From Agelaius tricolor (taxonomy: Eukaryota; Chordata; Aves; Passeriformes; Icteridae), in NCBI GenBank assembly GCA_023055355.1, contig JALJCS010000001.1, positions 106,470,881 through 106,534,880 on the forward strand: DNA of 64,000 nt, given 5' to 3'. The translations under genes and the position numbers were made by a program. The notes below the pieces were generated by a model. It saw only the letters and a program-made list of their open reading frames with translations. It had not been told where the DNA came from and did no database searches. Numbering within the stretch: position 1 is the stretch's first letter; the number at the start of each line of letters is the position of its first letter. This document shows, piece by piece, positions 14,401-28,862 of this stretch.

Positions 14401-14487
14401 ACACTTTGAAAGCTCACATAAAATAAGCTATATTGTATATAAAATGAATGTAAACAACATAATGTACAAGTAATAATATAAAATACA

Positions 14488-15115
14488 GTGTCAGAGAGGA
14501 TGAAGAAGACCTTCAAGATCATTGTCTAACCTTTGACCTAATATGACCACACCCACTAAACCACATTGTGAAGTGCCACATCCAATTATTTTTTCAATAA
14601 TTCCAAGGACGGTAAGTCCACCATTTCCCTGGGCAGCCTGTTCCAGTGCTTGACAACCTTTTTGGTGAAGAAATTTTTTTGCAGCTCGTGGCCATTTTCC
14701 TTTGTCTTATCACTGGTTGTCTGGGAGAAGAGGCCAACTTTCACCAAGCCACAATCTCCTTTCAGGCAGTTGTGGAGAGCAGTAGTGCCCTCCCAAGTCT
14801 CCATTTCTCCAGACTGAACACTCCCAGCTCCCCCAGCTGCTCCTTATAGGACCTGTACTCCAGACCCTTCACCAGCTCTGTTGCCCTTCTCTGGACTTGC
14901 CCCAGCCCCTCAATGTCCTGCCTGGAATGAGAGGCCCAAAACTGAACAAGGGATCTGAGGTGTGGCCTCCCCAGTGCTGAGTAGAGGGGAGCCATCAGTG
15001 CCCTGGTCCTGCTGGCCACACTACTGCTGACACAGGCCAGGATGCCTTCTTGGCCACCTGGGCACACTGCTGGCTCATACTCATGCTGCAAAGCAAGGCT
15101 GGATATCATCACTTA
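14488..15115 (-). mobile_element. CR1 LINE, 5'-truncated, 3' end of ORF2 plus 3' UTR
   Basis: On the plus strand this reads like the reverse complement of an avian CR1 3' end. A CCTGGGCAGCCTGTTCCAGTG box lies at about 14629 and a GGCACACTGCTGGCTCATA box at about 15060. On the minus strand, broken frames encode the ORF2 carboxyl terminus: [18 protein letters not shown], then [12 protein letters not shown] and [14 protein letters not shown] (15112 to 14762), then [17 protein letters not shown] and KHWNRLPREMVDLPSLELLK (to 14586). A frame change separates the two, so it is dead. About 35 bp of the usual CR1 3' region seems missing near 14680. The window is cut at its 5' side near 15115, the normal CR1 truncation pattern. 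The family assignment is from memory of CR1 consensus sequences. Confidence 0.9.
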
Positions 15116-17469
15116 TCTTTAGGAACTGGTTTACATATCTAAGAATATTTTACTTTGTGAATTCCAGTCTAAATGTCAGAAGTTATTCAACAAAGGTATC
15201 TCCTTCTGTTCATTTTATGTTTGCATATCAGCTATGTTTTGAAATTGATTTTTGAGTGCCAAATATAGAATTACCAATTCTGTTGTCAAAGAAATTTCAC
15301 ACAGAATGGAAAGAGAGGGGCCACACTGACCTGTAACACTGATTGTATCTCTGCTAACCCCAGTGACCACTTGCTAGAGGGAAACCTACTGAGCCTGTTT
15401 TCTATAATATTATCAGACAGTCTTTCTGCTAGTACCTGTAGAAATAAACTGATGACTTGTAATTCTTGGCATAGCCTTTTCATTCATGAGATCAACTTAG
15501 AACATACTCCCTACTCTATTTCTTCTTTGAGAAGGCATCATTTAAGATAAGAAGTTAGTTTCATCATAGTTTAATTTGCAGGCTGCTAGTATGGAAGCTA
15601 AGAGGGCTGGCTAATGCTGTCTGGTGCAGAGAAATCTCTAAGTAAAAGCTGAGCAACTGAGTGACCCTTTGAGCCAGGCCACTTGACATCAGCTTGGTAT
15701 GGCAGGGTTCAGTTTGAGATTACAACTCTGCGATCTCAACACAGAGATCTGTGCATCTGCAGGAGGAGTCTGAGCACCCTCACAGCCAGTGGGAGTCAGG
15801 CAGCAGAGCCTGTGCAGGGCTGCTGCTCTCTGCCATGTCTGCTGTGCATGAACTCAGGCTCCACTGCCTGAAGCACACTGAACTTCCCCAACTGCAACAG
15901 CAGCTCAGACACATCACACATTTGTAGTTACTATGTGCAGTCTCCTAAAACTCCTGTGCTATAATTTCAGCTGGAAAAGCACCCCATGTTTCAAATTTAG
16001 ACTAATGAGCAAGAATTATCCTGGAAAGAATAAAAGATAAATTAGACGTTCAAATAACTTTCCATTGCAACAAATTTCTATTGTAACTGACTCAGGTGGC
16101 ATTTTCCCAACTCTCCCAGATGGCACATATCACTAATAGCTCTTAATTACCACTCAATATTCCAAGTAAATTGGAACTTAAATTATCTGCCTTCACACTA
16201 ATCTCTGCTTATTCTAATACTCATACATTAAAATTAATCAGATGATCCTATGTTTTAAATGCTGAACATAACAGAACTAAGGAACATCATAGTAAATGTA
16301 GGAATGGAAACTTTACATCCTTTCTATGGATGACAATGGCAACTTAATCAGGGGACATTATTTACCACAAACTCACTTCAGACTTGTTAGATCCCCCAAA
16401 TGTAATTATGCAACCCCAAAATTACATTCCTATAGCTCTTCCTTTGTGATGGACAATCAGATGCACAAATTCAGTCTGGCATCACCAGACTCAGTACAGG
16501 TCATAGTGCTACTTGAAAGTATGACAAAACCCAGTTCTTCTCCATGTGACACAGCTGATAAGAACATACTCCAACCAAAATGTTCCCAAACTGTGGTCAG
16601 TATTAAATGCCTACTTAATCTCAATTTTTCCCTAAGAAGAAAAAGGATAAGAGGTGTTAAGTGATTTTTTTTTCTTATCTGTCCAATTTTCTACAGTTAT
16701 TGGTTTAATTTTTAAGTTTGAGAGCAAAATTCCAGACTATTTTGTATTTGATAAAATGAGTTGACTGTGAAATCCCAAAGTTGTCTGAGATTCCTGAGTA
16801 CAAATTCAGTCATGGAGGAAGAGGGATTTCCATTAATACCAGAAATAAATAAAAGTTTTATGAGGAATTTCACTCCTACCCCCTCAAAATCCCAAAAGAA
16901 AATGCTTTGCAGAGTATTGGCCCTCTTTCAACCTCTACCATTACACACAGTATATACTTTATAGAACAGAAAACTGAACTCAAGGAAATCTATATTATGG
17001 CTTTAACTCATGAAGTCCCATATTTACATCAGCCCCTTTACAGTCACAAAAAAGCTGATATTTTTCCCTCAAAAATAGACAGAAACTCATAGAACCCTTT
17101 GAAAAATTTGTGTTCAAGTGTAATCAATTAATCCTCATGCATTTTCTCCATCTAATCCCTGTTCTGATGCCAGAAGCTAATTTCATACAAATCTTTTATA
17201 AGGGGAAATACAAATTTGAAAGATAGAAATATTGACTTTTCCTATTCGCTATTAAGTGTTATTCTGGTAATCAAAACAATGACTAAAAGACATAGACAAA
17301 TAAATGCTTAAAACTGTCAATTTTTTAAGCTTCCTAAAATATGCATTGGTCAAGAATTTTTACATCTTTTAAGAAAAAGTGAATGGAGCCTGTATTACAT
17401 TACTATACAGAAATATGTGTATGTACTATGCAAGTAAATTACACATTATAATTATTTCACTTGTACCTT

Positions 17470-17840
17470 ATCTGTCCGGCGTTTATAATACCATCTATTA
17501 ATGGATGCAAGAAGAGAAAAAGGAAAGACTAAAGAAGGGGAATAAGAAAAAAATTATCTTAGGAATTTCATACAAATGTTAAGAATCCGTCTTTCGAGTC
17601 AAGAAGAGTGCAGCACCTCAGGCAGATGCCTGGAAGTCGAACGCATTTTAATTCTCAGTGATCAAAATGCTCAGAGAAGTGAAACAAGGATCAAGGGCCT
17701 TTGCCGACCATCAAATCAGCGCCGTTTATGTGCATTAAAAGGCACTGCCACAAGGTGGCTCTCAATACTCAGGATTGAAAACTATGACTCGAAAAATGAA
17801 AGAAAAATCTCCATTCGCTTTGTTTTCTTAAAATTGTAAC
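17470..17840. other. Putative conserved non-coding element, CpG-retaining
   Basis: In AT-rich, CpG-poor intron, this interval carries about ten CpGs: GTCCGGCG near 17476, CCGTC, TTCGAG, GTCGAACGC, GCCGACC, GCGCCG, CTCGAA and TTCGC. It has complex, non-repetitive sequence. It contains CCACAAGGTGGC (17748-17759), close to the CTCF core motif. An 87-codon plus-strand open frame crosses it, but it has no recognisable domain, so I treat the interval as regulatory rather than coding. Conservation could not be tested here. Confidence 0.4.
17748..17759 (+). promoter_or_regulatory. CTCF-like core motif
   Basis: CCACAAGGTGGC matches the CTCF core CCASYAGRKGGC at 11 of 12 positions, the exception being A at the Y position. 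The motif is itself nearly palindromic (GCCAC/GTGGC), so strand is uncertain. It sits in the CpG-retaining interval. Confidence 0.35.
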
Positions 17841-18765
17841 TGATGTGTTTCACCTCCCTTATTCCAGGACACATTTATTTCCACTCTAGGAAAATACTTT
17901 GAAAATATTTTAAATTCCAGCTAAGAGGTTTCTAGGCTCAATCCTTAACAGCAAAATTTTCCTGTAGTCTCTTATTTTTCCCCAAACCAAAGCCTTTGTT
18001 ACAGTTGAAATTCATATATACATAACTGAAATAACCTTATATACTTCTTTTGATTAAATTAGTTCTCAACTATTTACTAATACTAGTTCTATTTCATGAC
18101 TAAAACTATGAAGCCTCTACCTAGAACATGAATTTGTGCATGGACAGCATCTTATAGAGCTTGGGTTTTTTCTGAAATGCTCTAGCTATATTATTTAGGT
18201 TGTTAAATATCACTTTATCACTTATCCTTTTACATGCTTATTAATAGTCTTGGGTATTTCTGGCTATCTTTCACCCTTTAATTATTTTAGTTATGAAAAT
18301 ATCTGTTTTCATTCAATATCTGTTTTCTTCACAAGTGTGGAAATCTGAAATTTAAAGAAACTGGAACAGGTAGGAAAAATTAATAAATAGGGCTATGACT
18401 GCCAACTCAGTAAATCTGACAGTACTCAATAAATATGTGATGCAGAATCAAAGAATTGTAGACCTGTACAGCACTCTAAAAAGTACAGGAGTCTCTTAGG
18501 ACAATCACCTTGGATATTTCCCTTAGACAAGAGGTCTTAGTAGTTAGTTCAAGCAATATGCCCCTTCAGAAGAACAAAATCTAAGGGAATATCTGAAAAT
18601 AACTCTTACAGCTGTTTTGTAACTACAGGCCAATGGAGGAAGAAACTGGGTATGTTTTCAATGTTACAAGGCAGTAAAAACACTTTTTAACTAAGCCATA
18701 ACAATTGAACAAGAGCCCAGAAAGTAATTTCTGAGTGTAAGGGATCATTAAAAGAATTATAAGCC

Positions 18766-18797
18766 ATACTGGTGTATCTATATACTGGTGTATCTAT
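18766..18797. repeat. 16-bp tandem duplication
   Basis: ATACTGGTGTATCTAT is present twice in perfect tandem (18766-18781, 18782-18797), followed by a further ATA. Intronic. Confidence 0.9.
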
Positions 18798-21700
18798 ATA
18801 AGTGTTTTAAATCCTTGAATCACTGGGACACATTTGCATTTTCTAATAGCTTTCAGTTCCAGAAGCTTGCAGAATATCCACACCTGCAAAAAGCTAAACA
18901 CTGTGCTGTGTTTTCTCTATGAAACACTATTTTGTGCTGTATTAAGTTGTGTCCTCAGGGCTTACTCCAAAGCCAACAGTCTATTTTCCATTAGTTTTAG
19001 TATGTTTTCCAATGAGATCCTTCAACTGTAAACCAGCTAGGGCTCTGCTCCATTATTCAGCAATACCACAGTTTAAATGAAAGCAGGGAAATACAATATT
19101 AAGTTTCAAACACTTCAGATTTCTGAATGTTGTCCTTGATAAACATACAGAGCACAATACTTGGAAAAAGTGATCACTAGAATCAAAGACTTTGCCCTAG
19201 AATTCTACATTTGATTACAAAATTCATGCATATCAAAGCCAGAGGTATCCTCACAGAAAGAAAATGTGCAGCATTTTTTATCCTTGATGCAATGGCCTTT
19301 GATTCCCCAGCTATTATTATTATTATTTCAAAGAATTTTGGAAGGCTTTTGCAATGCTTTTGATACTCCAAATTCAAGAACCTCAGGGTTTGCCCTCCAG
19401 TACTAGGTTTTTAGCATTTTGTCAACAGTTCTCAATATTTCAGAACTTCCAAACATGCAAGTAACAGTTTTTGTCTTAGAAAAAGAAAAAAAGACAGAGA
19501 GGAATCCTGAGCACACTAATTACTAACCAGAGGTCATAACCTCAAACACAGCAATAATGACAGCAAATTCAAGTTTCATCTCATAGTGTTAGCACTCATA
19601 GATCATACACCATCCCCAACAGAAAAGGACAGATCCTCAGAGTAGTTAGCAGAGATCAAGAAGGCATCTTAAAAATGCTGGCAAGATCTTTATTCAAAGA
19701 GATAAGATTTTACATTTCCTTAGTTGGAAAAAAACCTCTACTATAAGTGAAAACTGAGCAGCAAGCAGCAAACATCACCCTCAAAGAACCAGGATGCTGC
19801 AAGCTCTTCTGGTCACAAGGATTTTGCTGCTGTGCAGGGTGGATTATTTCAGCTCTTGCTGAGTCCAGGCAATCAGCAGATGTACACATAACATCTTTCC
19901 ACAGGTAACAAGTATTTTGTTTTCTTGTCTGAAGATATTTTTTGATTGTTAGGGAAAAGTATATATATATTTTTCCCCTTAGTTTTAGCTCTGAAAACTT
20001 TATTTTGGTTTTAGTCCTGTTGTATTGACTGGAAAACATGGACAATTTACTATTTTTTTTTTTTAGAACCCCTTTCTAAGCTTCATCAAAGCCTCCCCAT
20101 ATTTAAGGAATTTTCTGGCTGGACTATGTGGACATAGTCTCATATTTTCACTGTGACACATATTTTCATATGTGACTCATATTTTCACAGTTTCTGCCTT
20201 CTGTCACTGAAAAGACTCACCAGATGAGTTGTACAAAAAATTTTGAAATCCCTTCCATAGTTTTCTTCTTCCCAAGGTGGCAAACCATCACAATACAGCA
20301 AAACTTACATGTAAGTAACTCTTTTCAGTAATGCTTCAAACATGTTTCAATATTCTAATGTTTCTCAAGTACTAAAAATTTAAAAATTTTTCATTTTTTT
20401 GCTTTCCTGGCTAAAATTATTTCTTTATCTACTTGCACTGGTATTGTCCAGAGATGAAGGTCTGATAGGTGGAATGGGGAACATTAATTTGTTTAAGAAT
20501 TCATAGTTCAGCACTGAAATTCACAAGTCCCCTAATACTGATGCCTGCCTATCTGCACCCTTCCAGCATCTTCTCACAAACTCTATACTTCCAAATCTGC
20601 CTTCCATATTTTTAGCAATTTTATTTTCATTTCACAATACACAGTAAGCTTAATTTTGTTAACTACCAGTTTCAATATAGTTCATACCCAGCTTGTGTAT
20701 ACTCTACACTTGTCAAAAACATGATGCTGTTACTCTAGTTCCCATTAGCATAATACATAATTTCTAGTTCTAGTTTTTTACTCAAAGAAGCCAAAAATTA
20801 CAACATGGTACATTTAGTAAGATTTATCCAAATACATATTTGTATGATGTTCATTCAAAAAATCTCAGTTGTGGGAAAAAATACTGGTTTTCAGATTTTT
20901 ATGTTTTTTGGGAAACACTCTATAATCAGTTTCTCTTTGTTTTGATGCAACAATAAAAAAGTTTCTGAAATAATTGAGTTGTTCAAAAGAGATTTGGCAA
21001 ATTTAGGCAAAATTCTAACTTTACTTTGATAAAGGTGACATGCAGTGGTATCTGTACATTCTAAAGAGTAGCAGTTTGTGGCTTTATACAACAAAATGCT
21101 TTTCTACAAGACAATGATTCCCAACAAGCAGGGTTTCTTCTGATTCTTGTCTGACTTTTGAAATTCCAGTTCAAAGGATCTTAAGATGAATTTAAAACAA
21201 CCAAGATAAAAGAAGATACAACTAATCTTGCAGATACCAAGGCTTCCATAAAAATATAACAGATATGCTAAAAACCAGAGACTGCGTATACATGTAATCA
21301 AACTTAGACTGCAGAAAGAAATGTATGGCAATAAATATTTGGCAGTTCTCTAAAAATAAATCTCCACAACTTTTCAGAAGTATGCTTAATTACTTTTTAA
21401 CTTATTTTGTTTTCTCCAAAGCACCTCTGGCTCTCAGTATGTGGAATTACTGGAATGTGGATCCAATTGAAATCACTTCCTCTTTATGTTTTGTTCTAAT
21501 TACTCTTTCATTTAAAAGTCTTGAAAGTGTGTGCCATTCTACTCATTATTTCCCAGTTCATCTTTATTAGATGCCATTGCAAGCTTCAATGCAAAAACAC
21601 TTCTGTCCAGTTCTGAACAACTCTATATCTTGTGCAAATAAACTAAAGGAATAGTTATAAAGCCTGATGAAATTTGCCTACACAATGGTATTTGGAGGAG

Positions 21701-24700
21701 TTGGAAGTAGAAAGTGAATGACAACTGAAATAGTCAACATACATACCTAAACAATTCCATCAAACCATAATGAAACTAATATTTGAAAAGCTTTATTATT
21801 TTGAAAAAAATGAAATCAAGAATATGACATGAAATCCAATTTTTTTTTCCACTTGTTAATAAAATCATGGTTTTTACATGAAAACCTGAATCAAGCATCT
21901 AAATGTACTCTGGTGAATCTATTTACTTGCACTGATTCTAACCATGTTTTTAAAGAGACAGTGTGAGACAGTTTCCAATATTGTAGTGATGTTTTCTGCC
22001 ATCTTGGGTGTTTATGAAAATGTATTTTTCAATTATAATGGGTCAGACCCTCAAATTTTTAAAAAAATAACAATTCAAAATATCCTATACCTTCATTGTT
22101 TTACAATTTAAAAAAAATTACATGAATCCTCAGGGAGCAAAGGGCACAGAGTCAGTTAACAGTGATACTCTGAAGGAAAAACATCAAGCAATTCTAGAAG
22201 AAAGAACATGTATTTATTCTACAGAATAGCTGTGAACTACAGGTTTTGTTCTGAATTTTATTTCAGTAAAGACAACTACAAAGGGTGTTCTCTGATGGCC
22301 TGAATCTTTAAAGCAATCTCCAACCACTTAAAAAAACCAAGACACTGCATCCTTCATTTATAACCCTGAAGAATAGTACTTTGTGATGAACTTTTTAAAG
22401 TCAAGTGTGATTGCTAGAAAAAAAAAATAAAACAAAATACAATTCACCAAACCTTGCAAAGTTTACTTTTGTTATTTACTGTAGAAGAAATCAAACATGT
22501 TTTCTAAAAGAATGTCAATCACTGAACAGCATCAAGCCTGTTGGAGAACAATATAATCACCATGAAATACAAAGTACAACTGATCAACAAGCAGCATTGA
22601 CTGCCAGCGTGCAATACAGAAACCCTTCCAATTGTTATTAACTTTCAATTATTACTCTTCATTGCTAATAATTACTGTAGCTACACTATTTCCTGACAAA
22701 TGAATTTCTAAGTAGATAGGATCTCTTTAAACACTATTTTTTAGTCAGCATATGATTTCCATACAAAGGTACTAAAACTGGAGGTGATCAGAATCATTTG
22801 TCAGTATGGTTTAGTGCATCTTATGCAGAAAAGGTGCCTGAAAATTGTCTACAGTCTTACTGTGAACATATTGCATAAGGTAACACACTGCAAACTAGAA
22901 CTAACTAGCACGTTTTGGAAAAGCAAGCAAGACCTAGGGGTCTGGGGATTGAAAGCAGATGAAAACTGGCTGAAGCAACCAAGCTCTTTGGGCTGAAAGG
23001 GGCAAGGGCAGAGAGCACTTATGCTCTATTTATAATTTCTTCTTGCTGGAGTGCTCACCACTAACCAGGTATTGCTTGCCTTTTAGCCTGTTAAATGACA
23101 GAACAAAATGAAGAAAAGGGAGCTTTATCCATTCAAGATACCTCACATATTTTTAATATACACCTGACCTAATTACACATGGTGAAAACAAGTGCTGGCA
23201 AAAATGAAAAGCGGGTAATAGGCTGTTCTACTGAAGTACAAAGAATGCAGTCCTGGTCTCCAAACTTGTCAAAATTAAAACAATCATACTAGTTTTGGTT
23301 TTGCTTTTCCCTCCCAAATGTCTCAGAAGTTGATAATTTGTTTCTTTATGATTAGCACAGCTATTCAAATCCAAATATACTTGATACAATCAATGAGATT
23401 TCAAGTTTAAATCCTCTTATCCAGGGAAGCTGTTGATTAATAACTACTGGGAAAAGATATAGCAAACTTTTTGATCTGGATTACATGCTAAAGCATCCTA
23501 ATAACTACCTGAAGGAGATTTTCACAGTCAAGACTTCAGGAAAGACAAAGAGATCACAATTGCTTTTGCAAAAAATAAGAAATAGCTAAGAATGCATAGG
23601 AAAATAGGAAAATGTACTACACCTTTAATACATTCACTTATTTAAATCAGTTAGTTTTACAGTAATATTAACATTTATGCTGATTTTAAAAAATACACAT
23701 ATGCTGCTACTGACTGTGCAAACCCCTGTAACTGCAGCACCAACCAAATAACTTGTTAGAACTACAAATTACAGCAAGCAGTGTCATAGCCTGACATCAA
23801 GGAACCTCTATTAGCCTAATATTCTTCCCATATCCCACAGAGAAAGAAGTTTCAGTATATTTTAAAAGAAGCCTTAGATTTAAAGAGAATTACCTATTAA
23901 AGACATTCTTTTAAACAGTATAACTTTGAATTTCAGTTTCTATATTTTGAAGCACTAATAAAACATTTAAACAAATTTATTTTCCTTAAGGTCTGAATTT
24001 ACTGAATGCAAAGACTGCACTACCTTGCAGAAGACTGCAGTAGACTTCATTTAAGGAGAGATGTTTAATCATGTTATAAATATGACAACAGTTTCAAATG
24101 ATCTTACTAAGCACATTTAGTATTTAATAGGAATTTTGTCAACAATGAAAGGGGATGCTATAGGCAACACATTATCCCAGAGTTTATCAGAGCATTTCCA
24201 TGGAGGATTAGTAAGAAAAGGCATTAAATCTTATATTTACACTGGTTAAATCCATTACTGATTTTAACCTGAATAACTCTGAAATAGCTGAGAAGCTCTG
24301 TACAAAAGCATAAAACCTCTTTCAGTAGTTCCTTGAAGAAAAACATCAGCAGCCCTGTCAGCTGTATTTGCAACCTCAGAGATCATTCTAGAAAAAGGTT
24401 TGCTAACCCATTTTTCTTGCAGGAGATCCATTACTAATGCGGTGCAGCTTCTGGAAGTAGAACAAATATTCATGAGGTGGCTTTCCAGTAATAAACAGGA
24501 TGAAACCAAGCATTGTTGCATATCAAGCTGACACTCATGATAGATAAAACAGAATATACAATCAAGCCCATAGATTATTAGTGGGGGGAAAAGTCCATTT
24601 TATTTTTTCACAGGATAGCAGAAGACTGTTACTTGTTACATCAGTGCTGTACTATCAGAGTCTGAGAGACAAGAAGTCTGAAATCCTTGGATAAGAGACT

Positions 24701-25899
24701 GGTTTTCAGAAATACAGCTGATAACAGAATTCAGTCCATACCATATAGTTTATACCTTCTGATTCACAATAAGAACACCAGAAAATTCCAGCAGGCTGTA
24801 AACAATACACAGGACTACACAGAGCATCAGGCTGAAAATAGAACTACAAACCTAAAGCTGTGCAAATACAATTTCTAGAATGACACATAAAAAAGTAACT
24901 ATTATAATAACAAAAATATACATCAAACTTCAAGCGGTTTTCATTTTTAAAGGTCAGGAAAAGCAAAACCAAAAAGAAATTTATTGTTTCTGTCAACTTT
25001 TTATTTCAGTATACAACAGCTAACACTTAACTTTAATATCTAGGAATACTGCTAAAAAAACTTAAGGCAATATTTTTCTATTGCTCACAATATATCCCTC
25101 TGTAAAAAAGCTGCCCCAAAATCGAAGTGTCCATCTGAATAACAATGCTAAATTCCACAGCTCAGGATTCATTAAAACAGTGGAATGGTTGTGTACAGAA
25201 CACATTTTTCTTTAACACCTGAATTTTTAGGATCACATCTTATTGTAAATTTTGTCTCTGACCTTCAAGCAGGACTACAGAATAAAATATCCCATGAAAG
25301 AAATACAGAGTGTTTCACTTCCTTCTCTGAGAGACAATTAGCAAATATTTTTCACAAATAAAAAAATATAGTAATTATAAAACAAATAGGAAACTTCAAT
25401 ATATATTTGACATTTATTATAGCCTAATGTATTTGAATACATATCCTCATTTTATTTTTATAGTTTTTTTAATGGCATATCAAATATTAGATATGTTATT
25501 AGTAAAACAAAAATAAAATTAGGATTGCTCTGAAATAATTAAATGTCAGGCAAATGATTACACATTAAATATTTGATGAATACTCTCTAAAAATTAATTT
25601 CTAATAGTTTAAAAATGTTTGACAGATAATTAAGAGGATTAGTAATTGCTTTTGGATTTTTAAGGCCAGTAAAGAATACAACGCTTTTAACTATTCTATT
25701 TTTTCAGTTCATCCTGTGAAGTAGCCTTTACTTCCATTTGCTATGTCTAGACTAGGACTGTTTGAGTATTACTTATTCTTGTAAGTCATATACTGGATTT
25801 CAGATGATTTTAAGTATGTTATTTATCCATTACAGCAAAAACTACATATAGAATACAAAACAAGGACTGTATTACATTATCAAGATTATTCTCTGCCAG

Positions 25900-26215
25900 G
25901 TATTGCTAAATTTCATGTCAAATGAAATGGCAAGACCGAATGGCCTGTAGTCTGCTAAATGTGGGAACCGTGCCAATAAACATCCATTTATGCAAGATAT
26001 CTCTTGTCAGACAAACATGATATTATCATTATGAAGCTTAGATTAATCACTCTGCATCACACAGCAGTGATATAATACAGTTAAACTTCTGTCAGAAATT
26101 TCATTTATATGATGCAGCATTGGGAATTAAGTACTATATAAAATTAATTTCATCTATTAAAGAGATTAAAATCAGCCAATGATGACTGAAGAAATTAATT
26201 ATATATAGGAACTTT
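25900..26215. other. Putative conserved non-coding element with homeodomain-like sites
   Basis: Complex sequence with several TAAT/ATTA cores (GATTAATC, AAATTAATTTC, AAATTAATTATA), a CCAATAAACATCC block and a GATGCAGCATTGGGAATTAA block. It lacks the homopolymer slippage of surrounding intron. The call rests on appearance only. Confidence 0.25.
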
Positions 26216-28423
26216 CACATGACAGAATGTCAATGTCTTCAGAGATCCAATTTGACCTATGGATATTTAATATTTGTACCAGTGATCAAAAATTTAAAAT
26301 ATGAACATGGTGATTAAAGGTACAGTTTGGAAATAGAAACATTCTGAAGGAATGGTAAGTGCTTTCAAGGACAGATCGTTCCACACCACCCCTTGGCCCA
26401 CCTACAGATCATCTTGGAGGTTTCAGGAACAAAGAAACCAGGTCAAAAGAACCTAGAAAAGCTCTTAATAGTTGTGTTTTATTGTGTTAATACTCAACTT
26501 ATTGCATAAAATGTATCTGATTTATGGTGTGAGGGGTAAGAAATGCTTACACCAGGTACCAGGTCAGACATACAGTCTGTCTAGAGCAATAGCTGCTTTG
26601 AACAGCAATGCCTAAGGAAGAGGAGTGTGAATGCTCTGCCCAGTATAATCTCTTGGCCCCTCTAACTTTGCCACTGAAAGACTTTCTGAGTAGCTTGATC
26701 TACCTCTAACAACAATAATTTGCTATTTCAATTAATAAAAACTTTCTCAGGCAAAAAAATTTAAGTCAATGAAGAGAACTAGCATAAGATCCTGGGTCTA
26801 GAGCACTAGGCAGGCCAATTCAGACATGAAGAATTGCACATGTCAAGGCTATAAACATTTTAGAAATTGTTACTAGTGCTCAAACAGAATTTTGTGCCTT
26901 GCTCAATTCCCTACATCACATTATAAACATTTCACAACAGCTGGTCCTTCTTGTACACAAAAACTATGAATCCATTAGTGTGTCCCTGCAGTATTTCTAC
27001 AGCTCTGACTTGTTCTGTTTAGAACAACAGTTGTCTGCAATAACATTTTCTTTTTTTTTTCCTAACAGTTGTAATGGTAGAAAACTGTACAGATGCAATT
27101 CCTGATGACAATCACTTAAGGCTGTAAATGTAGGCTCTGTGTGTTCACCTATGTGGTACTAAAGTTTGTACCTTAGCCAGTAAACCTCTCCAGCATTAGA
27201 ATTACCATTGAAAGAGAAAACTTCTGGACTTTCAGGATACCTGAATGCAGCATTGTAGTTGATTCAGGCACTGCTATTCCAGGCTCTGGTGTCTAATTCC
27301 AGGATGGGTTATTGGAAAGAAAGCAGAAAGTTAAGAAAAATAACTAACTTCTTCATATCCAACTTGACTTCACTGTGCCTTGTGTCTTTCTTTATCTGTT
27401 ACACTTTGAAATCTTTAAAAATACTGGCACTGAAAGTTCCCTTGACAAAATACATGATGGTAAAACCCTTTGGTAAGATGCACATACATTACTGCTCTTA
27501 ATATAGCCACTTCTGTTGGAAATATTTACTGCTAAGAAAGAAAAATAAAATTTAGATTGAACAGTAATAGTTTTAATAACAACCCACCACATGCTCTAAT
27601 CACTGAAATCTTTGGTGAACTCATAAGTCTTCATATGTAAGAGCCTTAATTGCTCAGAGAAATGTTGCTGGCATATTACTCATTTTATGATAATTGATGG
27701 CTGTTTATGCACAGTTCTGCTTTGGCAGACTATATATCTTATTTGATTAGTATCTTTATTGTGCTAACTGTGTATAAATAAAAATATGCCTCAAAGATAC
27801 ATACTGTGACATAATTATTTCAATACAGTATATTCACATTAGTTTAAACAGCAAGTTTCTGATGAACAGAGAACATAAAACCACAAATTCCCTCAATATC
27901 TTGAAAACTCCTTTTGTAGACAATAGTTATTAGGTAACAGAGCCAGAATCAACAAAGTAATTAATTTTTATTGTAAATGAAATGAATATAATTTAGCTTT
28001 GTTTGTTGAATGGATCCTGAAAGAGGACAAATGGAAGTATGTTGGGAAAAGTTACTGGGGGTGTTTTGCTACTGATTTCAGTATGACTAGGCCTTCACTC
28101 TGCTTTTAGTATTCCCATTACTGATTTATTTATATGTGACAGTGAAGGAAACCTTAAGTACACTGCAGTATCTAATCTGTGTAAAATACTAACAACAGTA
28201 ATAAAAAATAGTATTTTTCCCCAATATCTAGATCACACTTACATGCACAAGAAGTAAAATAATCCAAATTTACACTCATGTAATATGTGCATATGACATA
28301 TACTGATCACTGGAAGAATTTAAAGTTCTGTCTCTTCACAGCCATTGCAAGATTCAAGACAGACACAAGAAGGTTATGTGATCCGTGCTTGAGACCACAA
28401 TTCCCACTCATTCATTGCTATAT

Positions 28424-28862
28424 GCTGTGGTTTAGGGATGATACTCCCCAGTTTACTGCTCCCCACTGAGAGTCTCCAAACCATGCACTGCTTGCCTGCT
28501 TCTCCCTCTCCCACAGCCTCCCCTTGCAGCTGGAAAGGAGGATTGGAGGCAAAAAGGTGAAGATAAGAACAATTTACTGGAAACAGCAGTAAGGGAAGAA
28601 AACAAACAGTAATAGGAACAGCACTAATGACACAGGGCACAAGAAAGAGGGGAACAATTCACGTGTGACTGCTGGAGCTGGTGTCACCAGACTGCTCTGC
28701 TGCACCTACATGACCAGAAGGAGCCCCTTCTGCCCAGAGGACACTCCCTTCCCCCTGCTCCCAGACCCCAGCAATGATGTGGGTTGGTATAGAATAATCT
28801 CCAGGTCCCCCTCTTGGCTAATGAAAAAATTAACCCAATCTTGGCTGCAACCAGAACACTCT
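28424..28862 (+). mobile_element. Probable solo LTR of an avian endogenous retrovirus (ERVL-like)
   Basis: Compared with flanking intron this 440-bp block is GC-rich and matches, from memory, an avian ERV LTR family. It starts near TGCTGTGGTTTAGGGATGAT and ACTCCCCAGTTTACTGCTCC and includes GATAAGAACAATTTACTGGA. It then runs through CACCAGACTGCTCTGCTGCA, GATGTGGGTTGGTATAGAAT and the terminal block AAAATTAACCCAATCTTGGC, ending in ACCAGAACA (TG...CA form). The middle of the 3' half appears deleted relative to the family. No retroviral gene lies beside it, so it would be a solo LTR. I could not find a convincing target-site duplication. Orientation is inferred from the terminal block. Confidence 0.58.

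Noticed and set aside
14586..15112. Open frames as a host gene
   Set aside because: Peptides match the CR1 ORF2 carboxyl terminus and are split between frames.
17576..17839. 87-codon open frame in the CpG-retaining element as a gene
   Set aside because: No recognisable protein features, and the start follows no promoter-like sequence. A regulatory reading fits better.
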